Below are positions 34,025 through 43,999 of a DNA stretch of 64,000 bases, in pieces. The position numbers and the translations under genes were made by a program. The stretch lies in assembly GCA_036971475.1 (NCBI GenBank), contig JBAIZL010000002.1, forward strand, positions 51,630,229 through 51,694,228, written 5' to 3'. The DNA comes from Prosapia bicincta. Lineage: Eukaryota; Arthropoda; Insecta; Hemiptera; Cercopidae. Every line of letters starts with the position of its first letter. Position 1 is the first letter of the stretch. Under the pieces are notes generated by a model that saw nothing but the letters and a program-made list of their open reading frames with translations, had not been told where the DNA came from and ran no database searches.

Positions 34025-34714
34025 TTATAGATCTTTTACGAAGGAGTCGAAACCGATTCTGTATCGACCCTGATCTATATCGCTGTCTTTATCTATTACT
34101 ATAAAGCCGAATTTCTCTTTCCAAGCCGTTGCACAGAGCTCTTTGAAGGTGTTAAACGACACGTCCGTACCGACGTGATCCGAATGAATGTGTTTTAGAT
34201 TCATATCGTCCTGTTTAAATACAACAATCAGATTGGTATTGTCTCTGATTAGATGTTTGGGGATCTTGCTGTACGTTTGACCTAGATAGAAGGAGTCAAT
34301 TGAACTATGTCTGCCCATACTGAAGTAGTTACGTATATTATCATGTTTTTCACACTGTATGTCGTCAAAAATCATAATGGAATTTGGTTCCGCCTCGCGT
34401 GGATTGATGATGTTTTCATTGTCGCTGTACGGATAATAGCCGATACCCGATTCTTCCAGCACCTTGGACAGAAACTTATATTTAGGCTGGTGAAGTGATT
34501 TTGAGAATATATAAATGTTGGCGAACTTCAGTCCGTTTGCTTCGAACAAAAGATTGAATATTACATTTGTTTTGCCACAATTTGACGGACCGCATACGAT
34601 TGCTCTAATAGTGTTGGGCAATAGGGGACTGTGTCTACTTCGTTTCTCCTTTTCGCCTACATATGCGTCAAAGTTATGTAGTTGCATCGTATATGGAGCA
34701 TTCACTACACGCAT
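34025..34714 (-). CDS. FtsK/HerA-type genome-packaging ATPase
   Basis: A 229-residue protein starting at ATG 34714. Walker A is GPSNCGKT at residues 42-49 and Walker B is IMIFDD at 113-118, followed by a GQTYSKIPKH segment and the polar sensor region typical of A32-like packaging ATPases of Polintons and large DNA viruses. It would pump the element's DNA into the capsid. Length matches the family. Its stop overlaps the next open frame by one base (TAATG). It lies 115 bp after the integrase. Confidence 0.88.
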   Translation of the reverse strand: MRVVNAPYTMQLHNFDAYVGEKEKRSRHSPLLPNTIRAIVCGPSNCGKTNVIFNLLFEANGLKFANIYIFSKSLHQPKYKFLSKVLEESGIGYYPYSDNENIINPREAEPNSIMIFDDIQCEKHDNIRNYFSMGRHSSIDSFYLGQTYSKIPKHLIRDNTNLIVVFKQDDMNLKHIHSDHVGTDVSFNTFKELCATAWKEKFGFIVIDKDSDIDQGRYRIGFDSFVKDL

Positions 34715-34829
34715 GTCGAAAGACGTAACCAGAATGAGTCAATTGGGCGACGATCATTATATTTATTTGAAACATATATTCTGGCGCTGGCAGTTGACTT
34801 ATCCAATGACATCATACGGTCTTATGCGG

Positions 34830-35756
34830 CTACAGTATAAGCTTATCTTTATCTACCCACGAGTTGTGGTTTCTATCGAAACCCAGCCATTTCACAAAGA
34901 CTCTATTGCCTTTTGTGCGCAGTACTTTTTCCACGAGGTATATCGAACCTACTTTTGATTTACTCAGTTCTTCGGTGTAAAATTTGCCTTTTACTGTCTC
35001 GCCTTTGCCGTCTTGTAAGATGTACGTGACAGGATCTGTCGGTAAGACGGCGTAAATAGTAAACAACTCGTTTGTCCAGCTAGGCAAGTAGCCCTTGGTA
35101 AAGGTTTTCTTGTATTTCGAGATTCGAACCTTGTCGTCTACGTGAAATTTATGCGCTTTAGGCTTACTCTCGGGTCCTCCTCCTCGTGTTTTGTCCAACA
35201 ACATCTGCTCGTGTTTTCTAGTCACGTGACTCGGTTTCATGCCGATAGTACGGTGAACTGTATTATTATAGGCGTTGACAATTTTTTTCAATATATTCAG
35301 CCAATGATATGTCCCTAGCGATGTGAATTCACGCCACATTCGCCCCTTTAGTGTACGATTCAGGCGTTCCACCATCGAGGCTTTCTTATCGGAATAGGTG
35401 GTATAGTGATTGATTTTGTATTTTTTCATCAGTTTACCTACATGATTGTTAAACCACTCTTTACCTTGATCGGTTTGAAGGTTTTTTATAGGGTGTAATT
35501 TTAAAATAGGTTCCAGAGCGGCAGCCACCTCGTGGCCTGATTTTGATTTTAATGGGAACGCAAATGCGAATTTAGTCATACAGTTTATCATGGTCAGTAT
35601 ATACTTGTAGCCGTTGTTGTCTTTGGCATGTGGAATCATTTCCACCAAGTCGGCTTGATATAAATCGTCTATACCTCTTACACGTACTCTACGTGTTTTA
35701 AAATTTCGCCTTGCAGGCTTATGCAACTCTGCTGCAATGGATCGTCTGATGTCCAT
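34830..35756 (-). CDS. Retroviral-type integrase with C-terminal chromodomain
   Basis: A 308-residue protein from ATG 35756, close to the right TIR, as usual for Polintons. The DDE triad is complete: Asp36 in QADLVEM, Asp96 in LQTDQGKEW and Glu130 in MVERLNRTLKGR. A YN.TVHRTIG.KPS segment follows. Residues from about 265 form a chromodomain (VEKVLRTKGNRVFVKWLGF, then SWVDKDKL), which may steer integration to particular chromatin. The start ELHKPARRNF is as in related insect copies, which also lack an N-terminal zinc finger. It catalyses insertion with 6-bp duplication, matching the flanks seen here. Confidence 0.93.
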   Translation of the reverse strand: MDIRRSIAAELHKPARRNFKTRRVRVRGIDDLYQADLVEMIPHAKDNNGYKYILTMINCMTKFAFAFPLKSKSGHEVAAALEPILKLHPIKNLQTDQGKEWFNNHVGKLMKKYKINHYTTYSDKKASMVERLNRTLKGRMWREFTSLGTYHWLNILKKIVNAYNNTVHRTIGMKPSHVTRKHEQMLLDKTRGGGPESKPKAHKFHVDDKVRISKYKKTFTKGYLPSWTNELFTIYAVLPTDPVTYILQDGKGETVKGKFYTEELSKSKVGSIYLVEKVLRTKGNRVFVKWLGFDRNHNSWVDKDKLIL

Positions 35757-35927
35757 CGTGTCTATGTCTGTGTTTACATAAATACATGAATATTTATGGT
35801 AGATAGGGGGTGGCCTTTGTTATCATCGGATGATGACACCGTTCAGGCCTTGGGTAATCACACCACCGTACGCGTTGTGTTGTGTTGGTAGTTTGATCTA
35901 ACAGATCATTTTTTGGCACTTTCGCCA
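35757..35927. other. Gap between integrase and right TIR
   Basis: These 170 bp probably hold the promoter of the minus-strand gene cluster. AT-rich stretches such as CATAAATATTC lie 25-45 bp upstream of the integrase start on the minus strand, but no site can be fixed. Confidence 0.35.
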
Positions 35928-36874
35928 GATTGCCGGGTTACCTATGGGCAGGGTATTACCCGAGACCATGCTCCGTGTTGGCTTTACCCGCTCCTAGGCG
36001 GTGTTACCTCGAGCGCGGGTTCGGGAGCGACTATTACCTAGGTCACCGATCATTTTTGGCGATTCCTTATTATTTAATGACTACCCCTCGGTGAATCCAC
36101 CCCCGCAGCGTTACTTATTGGACTCTAGACATATACCATACAGCCATTCGATCAAACCGTTCGATTTTCGGCATTTTCGTATTTTATTCAAAAACTACCC
36201 CTAGGTGAAACTACCCCTACAGTAGCGATAATGCACTCTAAACTCACCCTATCAGTCAGGACACGTTTTTCCAAAATTTTTTCGAAAACTACCCCCAACC
36301 CTTATTCCACCCCCGATGCTACCCCCAGGGATGGTCCTGAACGTAGCTGAGGTCACCCCTAACACTTAGGTTAGGTTAGGTTGGATCCATTTTGCCTAGT
36401 TCAGGTAAGCCGGTTGGAATTAATTTTTTCCATTTACCACCCCCTGCCCCTCTAGGCATGGTCAAAACCACCCTTAGGGGTTGGATGAAGGTCAGCGTCA
36501 AGCCTTTGCATCATCCAAAACTACCCCTATAGTCCTAGGTTACGTAGCGGCCGAGTAAGTTTAAAATAAAATTTTTTTCGAAAAACTACCCCTTACCCCT
36601 CTAAACGTGGACACAACCACCCCTATGGCTACGGTCGAGGTCGCGACGTCCGCCCGCATCATCCGAAACTACCCCTACAGTCCTAGGTTACGTACACGCC
36701 GAATTGTTTTTCGAAAAACTACCCCCCACCCCTCTAAACGTGGTCAAAACCACCCCTTGGTCTGGGGTCGAGGCCTGGATGACCTTCAGCATCATCCAAA
36801 ACTACCCCTATAGTCCTAGGTTACGTAGCGGCCGAGTTTAGGGGTGGCTGTGCTCAACTGAGGGTAGTCCTACT
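35928..36874 (-). repeat. Right terminal inverted repeat (947 bp)
   Basis: The inverted partner of 24516-25180. It is 282 bp longer because the subterminal unit is present three times instead of once (2 x 141 = 282). It includes the TTAGG-type repeat at 36365-36382. Confidence 0.92.
36425..36840. repeat. Three tandem units of about 141 bp in the right TIR
   Basis: Each unit has TTCGAAAAACTACCCC near its start, CCTCTAAACGTGG in the middle and CATCATCC...ACTACCCCTA..GTCCTAGGTTACGTA at its end. The ends lie near 36557, 36703 and 36836. The left TIR carries a single unit. Unit boundaries are approximate and the copies have diverged. Confidence 0.8.
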
Positions 36875-36880
36875 CATGGC
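36875..36880. repeat. Right target-site duplication, CATGGC
   Basis: Identical to 24510-24515 and directly abutting the element's ACT end. Together they mark the integration site. Confidence 0.85.
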
Positions 36881-38339
36881 TATTATTTGTGGGATCATAT
36901 TTCAGTGTCTTTAAATACTAGACAAACTTTACTGAGTGCTAATCTTTTTTCGCTGAAGCCAAAGTAATTTACTTTGTACTGACGCTGTAGGGAGGGTTGA
37001 AGCTGTAGACAATTTATTATTTACATTCAGCCTGGTATAGTTCCCGCATCTCCAACCACAGAACGCTCTAACTCTAATTTCACCACAATAAAGGAAGGAA
37101 GGGTTTGTTTGGTTCTAAAATTTTGGCTACTGTTGTCAGACAGACCAGATTTAAGTGCTTATATTTTAAAACTTTGGTCAACTTGGGAAAAAAGGGAATT
37201 TTTGTTTCAAGACTTAAAACTAAATCAGGCCTTTAAAATGAGAGCGTGTCTTTGAAACATTACCAAATACTGCACTAGTAAAACATCTTCTCATGTATTT
37301 ATGGAATCAACCATCTTTTTAAGGTAGAAAAAAATGTTATTGCATAATGAAATTTTTAAAAAAATATCTAAAGGAAGAACATCAACAGGTAGCACAAAAT
37401 CTCTCAAGAAACGTAAACAAACTAGTAGGAAATTTCTCCGATAAGTAGCAAGCTCGTATTTATTATGTGGTCTAATGTTTTCTATAATTTTAAAATCAAT
37501 ATATTGCATGTAATGATCTTTTACAAAGAAAAAGATGAACCTTGAACTAGAAAAAGCCAAAATTCCCTACAAAGCTGCTTATGATATTGCAATAATTTTT
37601 AACTATTTATGAGAGTTGGCTTACTTGCTTAATATTATTTAATTATTCTGTAGGCTACGCATTGACGTTGGAGTCATTTCTTGGCCCATTTTAATACTAG
37701 TGGTATTTTGAGATATATATATCTGTGGGATAATATATATATATTTGTGTGTGTATGTTTCAAATAGGGCTTTTAATGTGACACTATGCTACGAATGATA
37801 GGCTTTTTACAACATACATTCAATAAAAAAATAATAAACTACAATTTTTTTCAATTTATTCGAATATAAAGTATAGACTTAGACATAAACTATAAGTAAA
37901 TTTCTGTATAATTTAAAGTTGACTTAAACTTTAAAACGAATTAGTTTTGTTAAATGTTTTGATCAGCAATTCCATTATTCGGCCTAAAGTAACTTTATAT
38001 TACGTTTTTGTGAGGTACTTTGATGGAAACAAAACAAAGCAATATATTGCAATGTGACACAGGCAGGGTTAAATCTAGAGGATTTTGATTAATTTATGGT
38101 CATTAATCGTTATGCGCAGCTTTACCGTTTTAATCCTTGTGTTGTGTTACATCCCAAAAAAATGTTGATGGTTTTGCCTAACTAGCTGTATGAGGACGAG
38201 TGTAATGGATGAACTATAATTTATTATAGTGTTTTATAAAAATTTTAAATTAAGTTGAATGAGCAATTTTAAATAAAAGTTTTGTAAAATTTGTTATAAA
38301 TTAGGTTTTAAAGTTTGATTATTTTTTGCTTATTATAAG
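36881..38339. other. AT-rich flank, no gene seen
   Basis: It holds copy C of the dispersed repeat (37438-37720) and short TA runs near 37720-37745. No coding signal was recognised. Confidence 0.55.
37438..37720. repeat. Dispersed repeat, copy C
   Basis: It matches the right part of copy A (8455-8760) in the same orientation, including GATAAGTAGCAAG and the later ATTTTAATAC..GG..TATTTTGAGATA block. Frequent substitutions indicate an old copy. Confidence 0.6.
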
Positions 38340-38559
38340 AAAGCAGTCCCCACCCGGTGATCCGATTGGGAGACTATTACTCCGGAATGTTTTACTCTAT
38401 GATTCATTCTGTACATAATTGTGTATGTATTAGGGGGCTGCAGTGGTCTTATGCAGCTTCTATGAACACGTCTTAGTTCACCTGGGTTTGCCTAAGCTAA
38501 TGGAATTTCAAGTTTAAGCCCCATCACCGCGTCAAGGTGAGTGTCCACGAGGGGGTAAA
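38340..38559. other. GC-richer block upstream of the non-LTR element
   Basis: This block contains AGGGGGCTGCAGTGG and CCACGAGGGGGTAAACC and leads straight into the reverse-transcriptase frame. It may be part of the same retroelement, a rearranged UTR, or another element into which it inserted. It has no open frame of its own. Confidence 0.3.
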
Positions 38560-38562
38560 CCT

Positions 38563-39222
38563 GATAATAAAATCTATCAGATCACAAATCCGGATGGGAT
38601 CATAACTACTAATGAAAATGACATTGCTAATGCATTCAACAAATTATATGTCAAAAAGTCAGGTATTGAGGAAAATTGGCCGACTCATCTGATGAATGAG
38701 AAAAATAGCTTTCTTACAACTTTGAATGAAGCAATTTCCCAAACAGATATCTGTGATAAACCTTTCACAGAAACTGAAATGAAGGCTACAGTAGCACAAT
38801 TGAATTCATCTACGCCAGGAGAAGATAACATTCATAATTTAATGTTACATCATTGTTCTGAGTCGTTTATGGAAGAAATAAGACGCAATTTTACACAAAT
38901 CTGGGAGACAGGTAACATACCACAAAAATGGAAACAGGCTATAATTATTCCACTTGTAAAACCAGGAAAATATCCTGAACTTGCTTCTTCTTACAGGCCT
39001 ATAGCCTTGACATCATGTCTCGGTAAACATTTGGAGAGACTGGTTAGTAAGCGCTTAACTTGGTGGCTTGGAAATTATAATCTGCTGAGTTCATGTCTTT
39101 TCGGGTTCAGACCTAAACGAAGCACAAAATGTGTAGATCAGCGGTGTTCATCGATTTCGAAGCAGCCTTTGATAAGGTTTCACGCATATCTATTATTTCG
39201 CTGTGTATGGAAATCGGTTTAA
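38563..39222 (+). pseudogene. Reverse transcriptase, N-terminal part (broken)
   Basis: The frame is open from about 38563 and has no need of its internal ATG at 38692. It shows the sequence blocks of non-LTR RTs: a TPGEDNI segment, QIWETGNIPQKWKQA, IIPLVKPGK, SYRPIALTS, LGKHLERL and GFRPKRST. After CVDQ the correct frame jumps to another one near 39135, with about 20 residues apparently lost at the junction. Confidence 0.85.
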
Positions 39223-39758
39223 AAGGGAGGATATTGAAATACATTGTAGACTTCCTTAAGGATAGGAAAATTAAAATTGCAATCAATGATACCTACTCTG
39301 AAGAAGAATGTATTCTAAACGATTCAGTCATTAGTCCTACTCTTTTTAACATAATGATGCAAGATTTAGGGAATATAGACCATCCAGGAATCGGCATGGC
39401 TATTTTTGCAGATGATGTCACTATCTGGGCCACTGATAAAGACCCAACTGCCTGTACTCACCAACTACAAAAGACACTTAACAAAATCTCTGAGTGGTCT
39501 GAAAAATGGGGACTAACCATTTCACTATCAAAAACTGATATATGCTTCTTCTCCAGGCGATACTTGCACAAAAACTATAAACCAGTCATAAACTTAAATG
39601 GAAACGTACTACGGCATAAATCAAATCCTGTACTTCTGGGTATTAAACTGGATCCAAAACTACTGTGGAAAGAATATGTCAATTTCTTAGCGGACAAATG
39701 TGCAAATATAATAAAAGCGTTAAAAGTTATAGCCAGCCACATAGGACATGGGGACTAG
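39129..39758 (+). pseudogene. Reverse transcriptase, catalytic part (broken)
   Basis: It continues the previous fragment in a different frame. FIDFEAAFDKV holds the first catalytic Asp, GVISP-type motif 4 reads DSVISPTLFN, and FADD is the catalytic pair. KTDICFFSRR and a LGIKLDPKL.W segment follow. The frame ends at a stop near 39758. Further RT-tail sequence (CCEVWGG, KLQILQNSSLKI) is readable beyond it, at about 39810-39990, in another frame. Confidence 0.85.
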
Positions 39759-40129
39759 ATACATATATATATTAAGGCAATTCTATTTGTCCTTTGTAAG
39801 ATAAAAAATCATGTATTGTTGTGAAGTGTGGGGTGGAACAGATGAGACTCATATTCGAAAATTACAAATATTACAGAACTCATCTCTGAAGATTTGTTTG
39901 GGTTGTCCAAAAACCACAAATATACAGTCTATGGAAATTGAACTGTCAGTCATGCCCTTTGACTTATATATAAAAAACAGAACGTAGAAGACACATTTTC
40001 AGATGAAAGCAATTTCGCTTAACACTCTTTCTAATATTGCATTGGTAATTAACATCCGACAGTCATTGTTCTACCATCATAACAAACCCTGCAAATCATT
40101 AAACACAATGGAATCAGAAAAAATTCCAG

Positions 40130-40504
40130 TTGTTTTGGAACAATAACCCTGGCTTCGAATCCCAATATACCAATCTTGAAATTCCTGGTTCACTCACAAA
40201 AGAAGATTCACCTCACCTACTAAAATCTGTCACTATGGAATTAATAAACACCACATATAACAACTTTGTAAAAATCTACACAGATAGTTCCGTTGATAAA
40301 GAGAACCATAGGGGAGGTGAAGCTTTTCATTTTCCAGAATTAAACGAGGATTGCTATGTGCCATGCGATTCCTCCTCAAGCATGAATGCTGAATTGATGG
40401 CCTTAAATGCTGCTTTAGTTTTTAGTAATACTATTGATGCACAGAACATCTGCATTCTCACCGATTCCAGGTCGGCCCTTCAAGTACAGCACACTACAGA
40501 CTAA
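40130..40504 (+). pseudogene. RNase H domain remnant
   Basis: IYTDSSVD gives the first catalytic Asp, NAELMALNAAL the Glu, and LTDSRSAL the second Asp, the expected order for RNase H. A stop follows at 40504. The next piece (40570) carries the substrate-side GVPGSEEADRTAKE motif with an Asp. Confidence 0.8.
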
Positions 40505-40569
40505 CATTTTCGAACATCTGAAATAACTAAACTGTTAAAAAGCTTAGAACAGAAAAATAGTGTACTTCA

Positions 40570-40977
40570 ATGGATCATTGTGGTGTTCCTGGGAGTGAGG
40601 AAGCTGACAGAACTGCCAAGGAGTCTTGCAACTTGTTTCCATCTCCTGAAAGTTGTTACTCCTTAACTAGTTGCAAACAGGCAGTTGAAAAAGAATCTCA
40701 CATCTGTTGGAGTAAGAAATGGAGAGAATGCAATACTGGGCGCGAATATTATTCATTACAAAAACAACCTAATGATCCAAAGATCTTCAAGTTATTATCA
40801 CGTTCAGTGGCATCTTTTGCGGCACGAGCTTTTATGGGACACATTGTAAGCAATAAATATTTGAAAAGGTTCCATATTACTAACGACTCTACCTGTGGAG
40901 TGTGCAAGCAAGAAGAGGAAACATTGGAGCACATACTTTTGAAATGTCCTGTAACAGCAGCAACAAGAGTCCCTTGA
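40570..40977 (+). pseudogene. RNase H end and C-terminal zinc-binding tail
   Basis: It begins within RNase H (HCGVPGSEEADRTAKES) and ends with a CGVCKQEEETLEHILLKCP motif (CCHC type), typical of the C-terminus of such non-LTR polyproteins. It is in the same direction as, and about 65 bp after, the previous fragment. Confidence 0.8.
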
Positions 40978-41115
40978 TAAAACATCTAGAACGTCAAATT
41001 ACCCAAGGACAGAACCTTGAAAGAAAGTTGTTTCTGGCCATTAGCAGAGTGTGTGTATAGGAGACATCGAGCCTACGAGGCAAACCTTGGAGGCTCGTAA
41101 TAAGAAGTAAGAAGT

Positions 41116-43018
41116 AAGTATGTTTTCAAGTTTTAGATTATACATTAAATAGATTTAGACACACCCAATAATATAGGAATTATTCGCATTTTTCTTTACT
41201 CAAATCAAAACAGAAACAACAATAAATTTTTTAAACTAATTTTTAATATTAAAAACACTTTCATCTTATATTTTCTTTTTTAGTTGCGCGAGAAGGTAAA
41301 GTCCTATTCCTTCTCAACTTGAAGAGCGAATGAACTGTTGTTGGCCTCACCTCGTCAATGCTAGATGAGATTCTAGCAAAACGTCGGAGCTGCGATTTTT
41401 TGCGCACTGCAAAATGAACTGTTGTAATCATCATTTGTTATTCATCATATTTTTCCATCGGAGGAGGAATACGTATCGCCATACTTATATTTCTCTTATA
41501 TATTGTTATGAACTAATTATATGAGTCGTACTAAATAGCGACTGGAAGTTTTATAGTCCCCCCAATAGAATGAGTTTCCGGCGTCCTCGATGACGATTAA
41601 ATGTGAACAAAGCTTAAACGGAATCTGCAAAACTGTTACGTTATATTGTGTAACACCCGTCTATAGTTAATGTAAGGAAACCCTTCGTTTACAAACAAAT
41701 TATTACTTTTACTATTTTTATCTAGTGATTTGACTAAGACAGACTCGCTTATTTTACAGTTTTGAATTCGACTGGGTTATATAGACGACGCCACACGCAA
41801 CAGTGAAAAGATGCTAACACAAGATATATTGTTCTTCAAATCCTTATCTTGTTGTCAAAATTAAAGTCAGTAGTAGGTAGCCGGTAGTCGGATAGGTTAA
41901 AAAAACATTTTAAAAATCAGTAGTACTAGCTATAAAAGGATATACGATTAACAGCAGTAATTTGGAAACTGAAATTTTTACCTGTTAGTTGAATTTTAAA
42001 TTTTATTGTTTCTGTCATTATTAAAAGAAGATAAATAGTAGACTTTACAAACACAATGTGAGAACAATAAAATTCAGTATATAATTTAGAAATAGTCTTA
42101 TACAGGCTCAACTTAAAAGGTTTAACTGTAGTTATAGTTTAGCGACTTAATAGTACGAATCTGGTTTTATACTTGTCAGGGAGACTGATATTAAACGTTT
42201 TATTGTAATAGTGTGAAAGTTTATTTCTTGTTTACCTTCTACGTTGTACACATTTTTTTCTAATTTTAAAGAGACATTCAAAATGTTAAAAAACTAAACT
42301 TGTTCTTAAATAGCCAAACCAACATCTGTACATCACTTATCATGAACACTTTTCTATCGTTCTGTTTTCAAGAAATGTATCCCTCATGAACTACAAATAT
42401 AAATTTGAGAAATAAAAAACTGAAAAAAGACAAAAATGTATAAAAAAAGATAATTTAAAAATTTATAAATGTAATTGAGGCATAATAGTTATAGTCAAAT
42501 GAAGTGTCAGGCGATACTTTGCTTTACTTGTTAGAAAGAGTTGAAAATGTAAATTTTGGGAATTATGATTCTATATAAACTCGATAAATGGTAAGTCAGT
42601 GTTTCTTTAGGAGAATAATTTGGTCATGTTGGAATATATGAGAACTTCATTCGTGGTGGAGTTTTACCTTCATTCATATTTGGATCTTCGTTTATAATTC
42701 ATAAACGCTTTTATAGAGTTTATATCGGTTTTTGGCTTTGGAAGAGAAGTCGATTTCATAACTAATTTAAATTCAAGCTCAAATATTTACTAGACTTTAA
42801 CTTGATGTCTTTAAAATGTCATAGGTCAAGTAAACGCCTGTAAAACCTTTACTGGTCATGCGAAGGGTTAAAAATTTGATTGTGATTAACGTACAGATTT
42901 CTCCATTACAACCACATGTCAAAACCGAAATAGTCTGTTATAGTGGTTAACATAAAAACGTATAAATAAATAAATAATTGCACACAAACTTACAAAACAA
43001 TATACACTATCAATGAAT
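41116..43018. other. AT-rich non-coding DNA, no gene seen
   Basis: A less AT-rich patch near 41283-41410 contains palindromic words such as CTAGATGAGATTCTAG but no recognisable element. Everything else is low-complexity AT-rich sequence. Confidence 0.5.
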
Positions 43019-43081
43019 TATGTCATCATCATCAGTGAAACTACTACAAAATTACCATTGCAACTATAGATTTGTATTATT

Positions 43082-43118
43082 GCCACTGACGATGATAAGT
43101 CATTGCGACGCGTATGAT
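43082..43118 (+). ncRNA. Hammerhead-like motif, badly degenerate
   Basis: CTGACGA fits the CUGANGA core. A short imperfect stem follows, then GCGACGCGTATGA, which resembles the ACGCGTATGAG after the core at 45692. GAAA is replaced by GCGA. A related core (CTGATGA plus GATGAC) occurs on the minus strand at 43035-43024 without a matching stem partner. Both are probably decayed Penelope pseudo-LTR pieces. Confidence 0.3.
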
Positions 43119-43758
43119 AATAAATCATATTGTTTTGTGAGTTCGTGTGTAGTTTGTGAATTAATTTTTTATGACTTCAACTCACAAGCCAGTTCAATTA
43201 TTACTCCTAAAAACGTGGCCCCGTGTGCAACCTAGTAATACTCAAGATAATTATCAATAATACTTCTGGTTTCAATGTATTACGAATTGTCTTTATTATT
43301 TTTATATACTGAATGAAATACAATTAGTTGACAAGACTCACTATCTACTGAAAACGGTTTAATTATTTTAAGCCAATAACGCAATATACAATGTTAGTTT
43401 GTATTTGTAGACTAGTGTTCACAGTAATAGATAAATGCAATCAGAGAATGTAGAGGGCATATAAACATATATACACAACAAGCTTGAGATATTAATATTT
43501 TAAATAAAACTCATTAGACGAAATAATATTCTTGATTACAGCTTAGAAATATATAAATCGTCATTAGACAAAAAATAGATATAATCAATTTTAAATGTAT
43601 ACTTTTGAAAAACGTTGTAACAAAAAGTAAAGTAAAACAATATTTACACAATATCAAGAGCACAGTGGTACAATATATATAACAATAAAAATATTGAAAA
43701 GAACCCCATACCACAAAAATAATAAAAAATAACAAATAAAACAAGTTACTTAAGATTA

Positions 43759-43805
43759 AACCCTTATGTACATTTCGATGACCATGTCATCATCATCAGA
43801 GGATC
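43759..43805 (-). ncRNA. Hammerhead ribozyme motif of Penelope type
   Basis: On the minus strand: stem I 5' strand GATCCT, core CTGATGA, one extra T, stem II GATGAC/GTCATC around a 3-nt loop, core GAAA, a TGTACAT minimal stem III, and stem I 3' strand AGGGTT after the expected cleavage site. All six stem I pairs form if G-U is allowed, and stem II is perfect. Self-cleaving hammerheads in Penelope-element pseudo-LTRs have this topology. The extra base between core and stem II is a deviation, shared with the copy at 54001. Confidence 0.6.
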
Positions 43806-43999
43806 TTGTTACAAAACACAATCTAGCACACAAGAAGTTACAAACTAGAATGACCATCATCTAAAATAAAAAGTCATCTTGTCAAGTTATATTTTAATTA
43901 CTGTATTTCAAAATGACTTCTCAACGGGGATGGTAGTTTCAGTAAAATATCAAGTAAAGTTGGCTTTATCAACCACTTGAATGATAATGTCTACCAATG

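Larger units (their letters stand above)
24516..36874 (-). mobile_element. Polinton/Maverick-type virus-like element, no PolB
   Basis: A 12,359-bp element beginning AGTAGTACTG and ending GTCCTACT, with long terminal inverted repeats and a 6-bp target duplication. It carries the hallmark set of integrase, packaging ATPase, adenain-like protease, double-jelly-roll major capsid and penton-like minor capsid. All genes are on the minus strand, with overlaps or gaps of at most about 120 bp. Typical Polintons are 15-20 kb and also encode a protein-primed DNA polymerase B; no such gene or remnant is visible here. Base composition is close to balanced, against an AT-rich host. Apart from one capsid frameshift, the frames are open, so insertion is probably recent. 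Related names for such elements are adintovirus or Polinton-like virus; I cannot choose between them without PolB. Confidence 0.9.
38560..41115 (+). mobile_element. 5'-truncated non-LTR retrotransposon with RNase H
   Basis: Plus-strand remnants of one polyprotein follow in the order reverse transcriptase, C-terminal RT tail, RNase H, zinc-binding tail. The first ORF and the endonuclease are missing, as expected for 5' truncation. It ends near a short AAGTAAG repeat at about 41100-41120, in place of a poly-A tail. The presence of RNase H points to the I/Jockey-related superfamily rather than CR1 or RTE. Frame changes and stops make it inactive. Confidence 0.8.

Noticed and set aside
33804..34025. 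First 74 codons of the frame that starts at 34025
   Set aside because: They overlap a more protein-like small gene and have Cys/Arg/His-rich shadow composition; the ATG at 33803 is a better start.
34515..34958. 147-codon plus-strand frame over the ATPase and integrase ends
   Set aside because: It is antisense to two well-supported genes across most of its length and has no recognisable domain.
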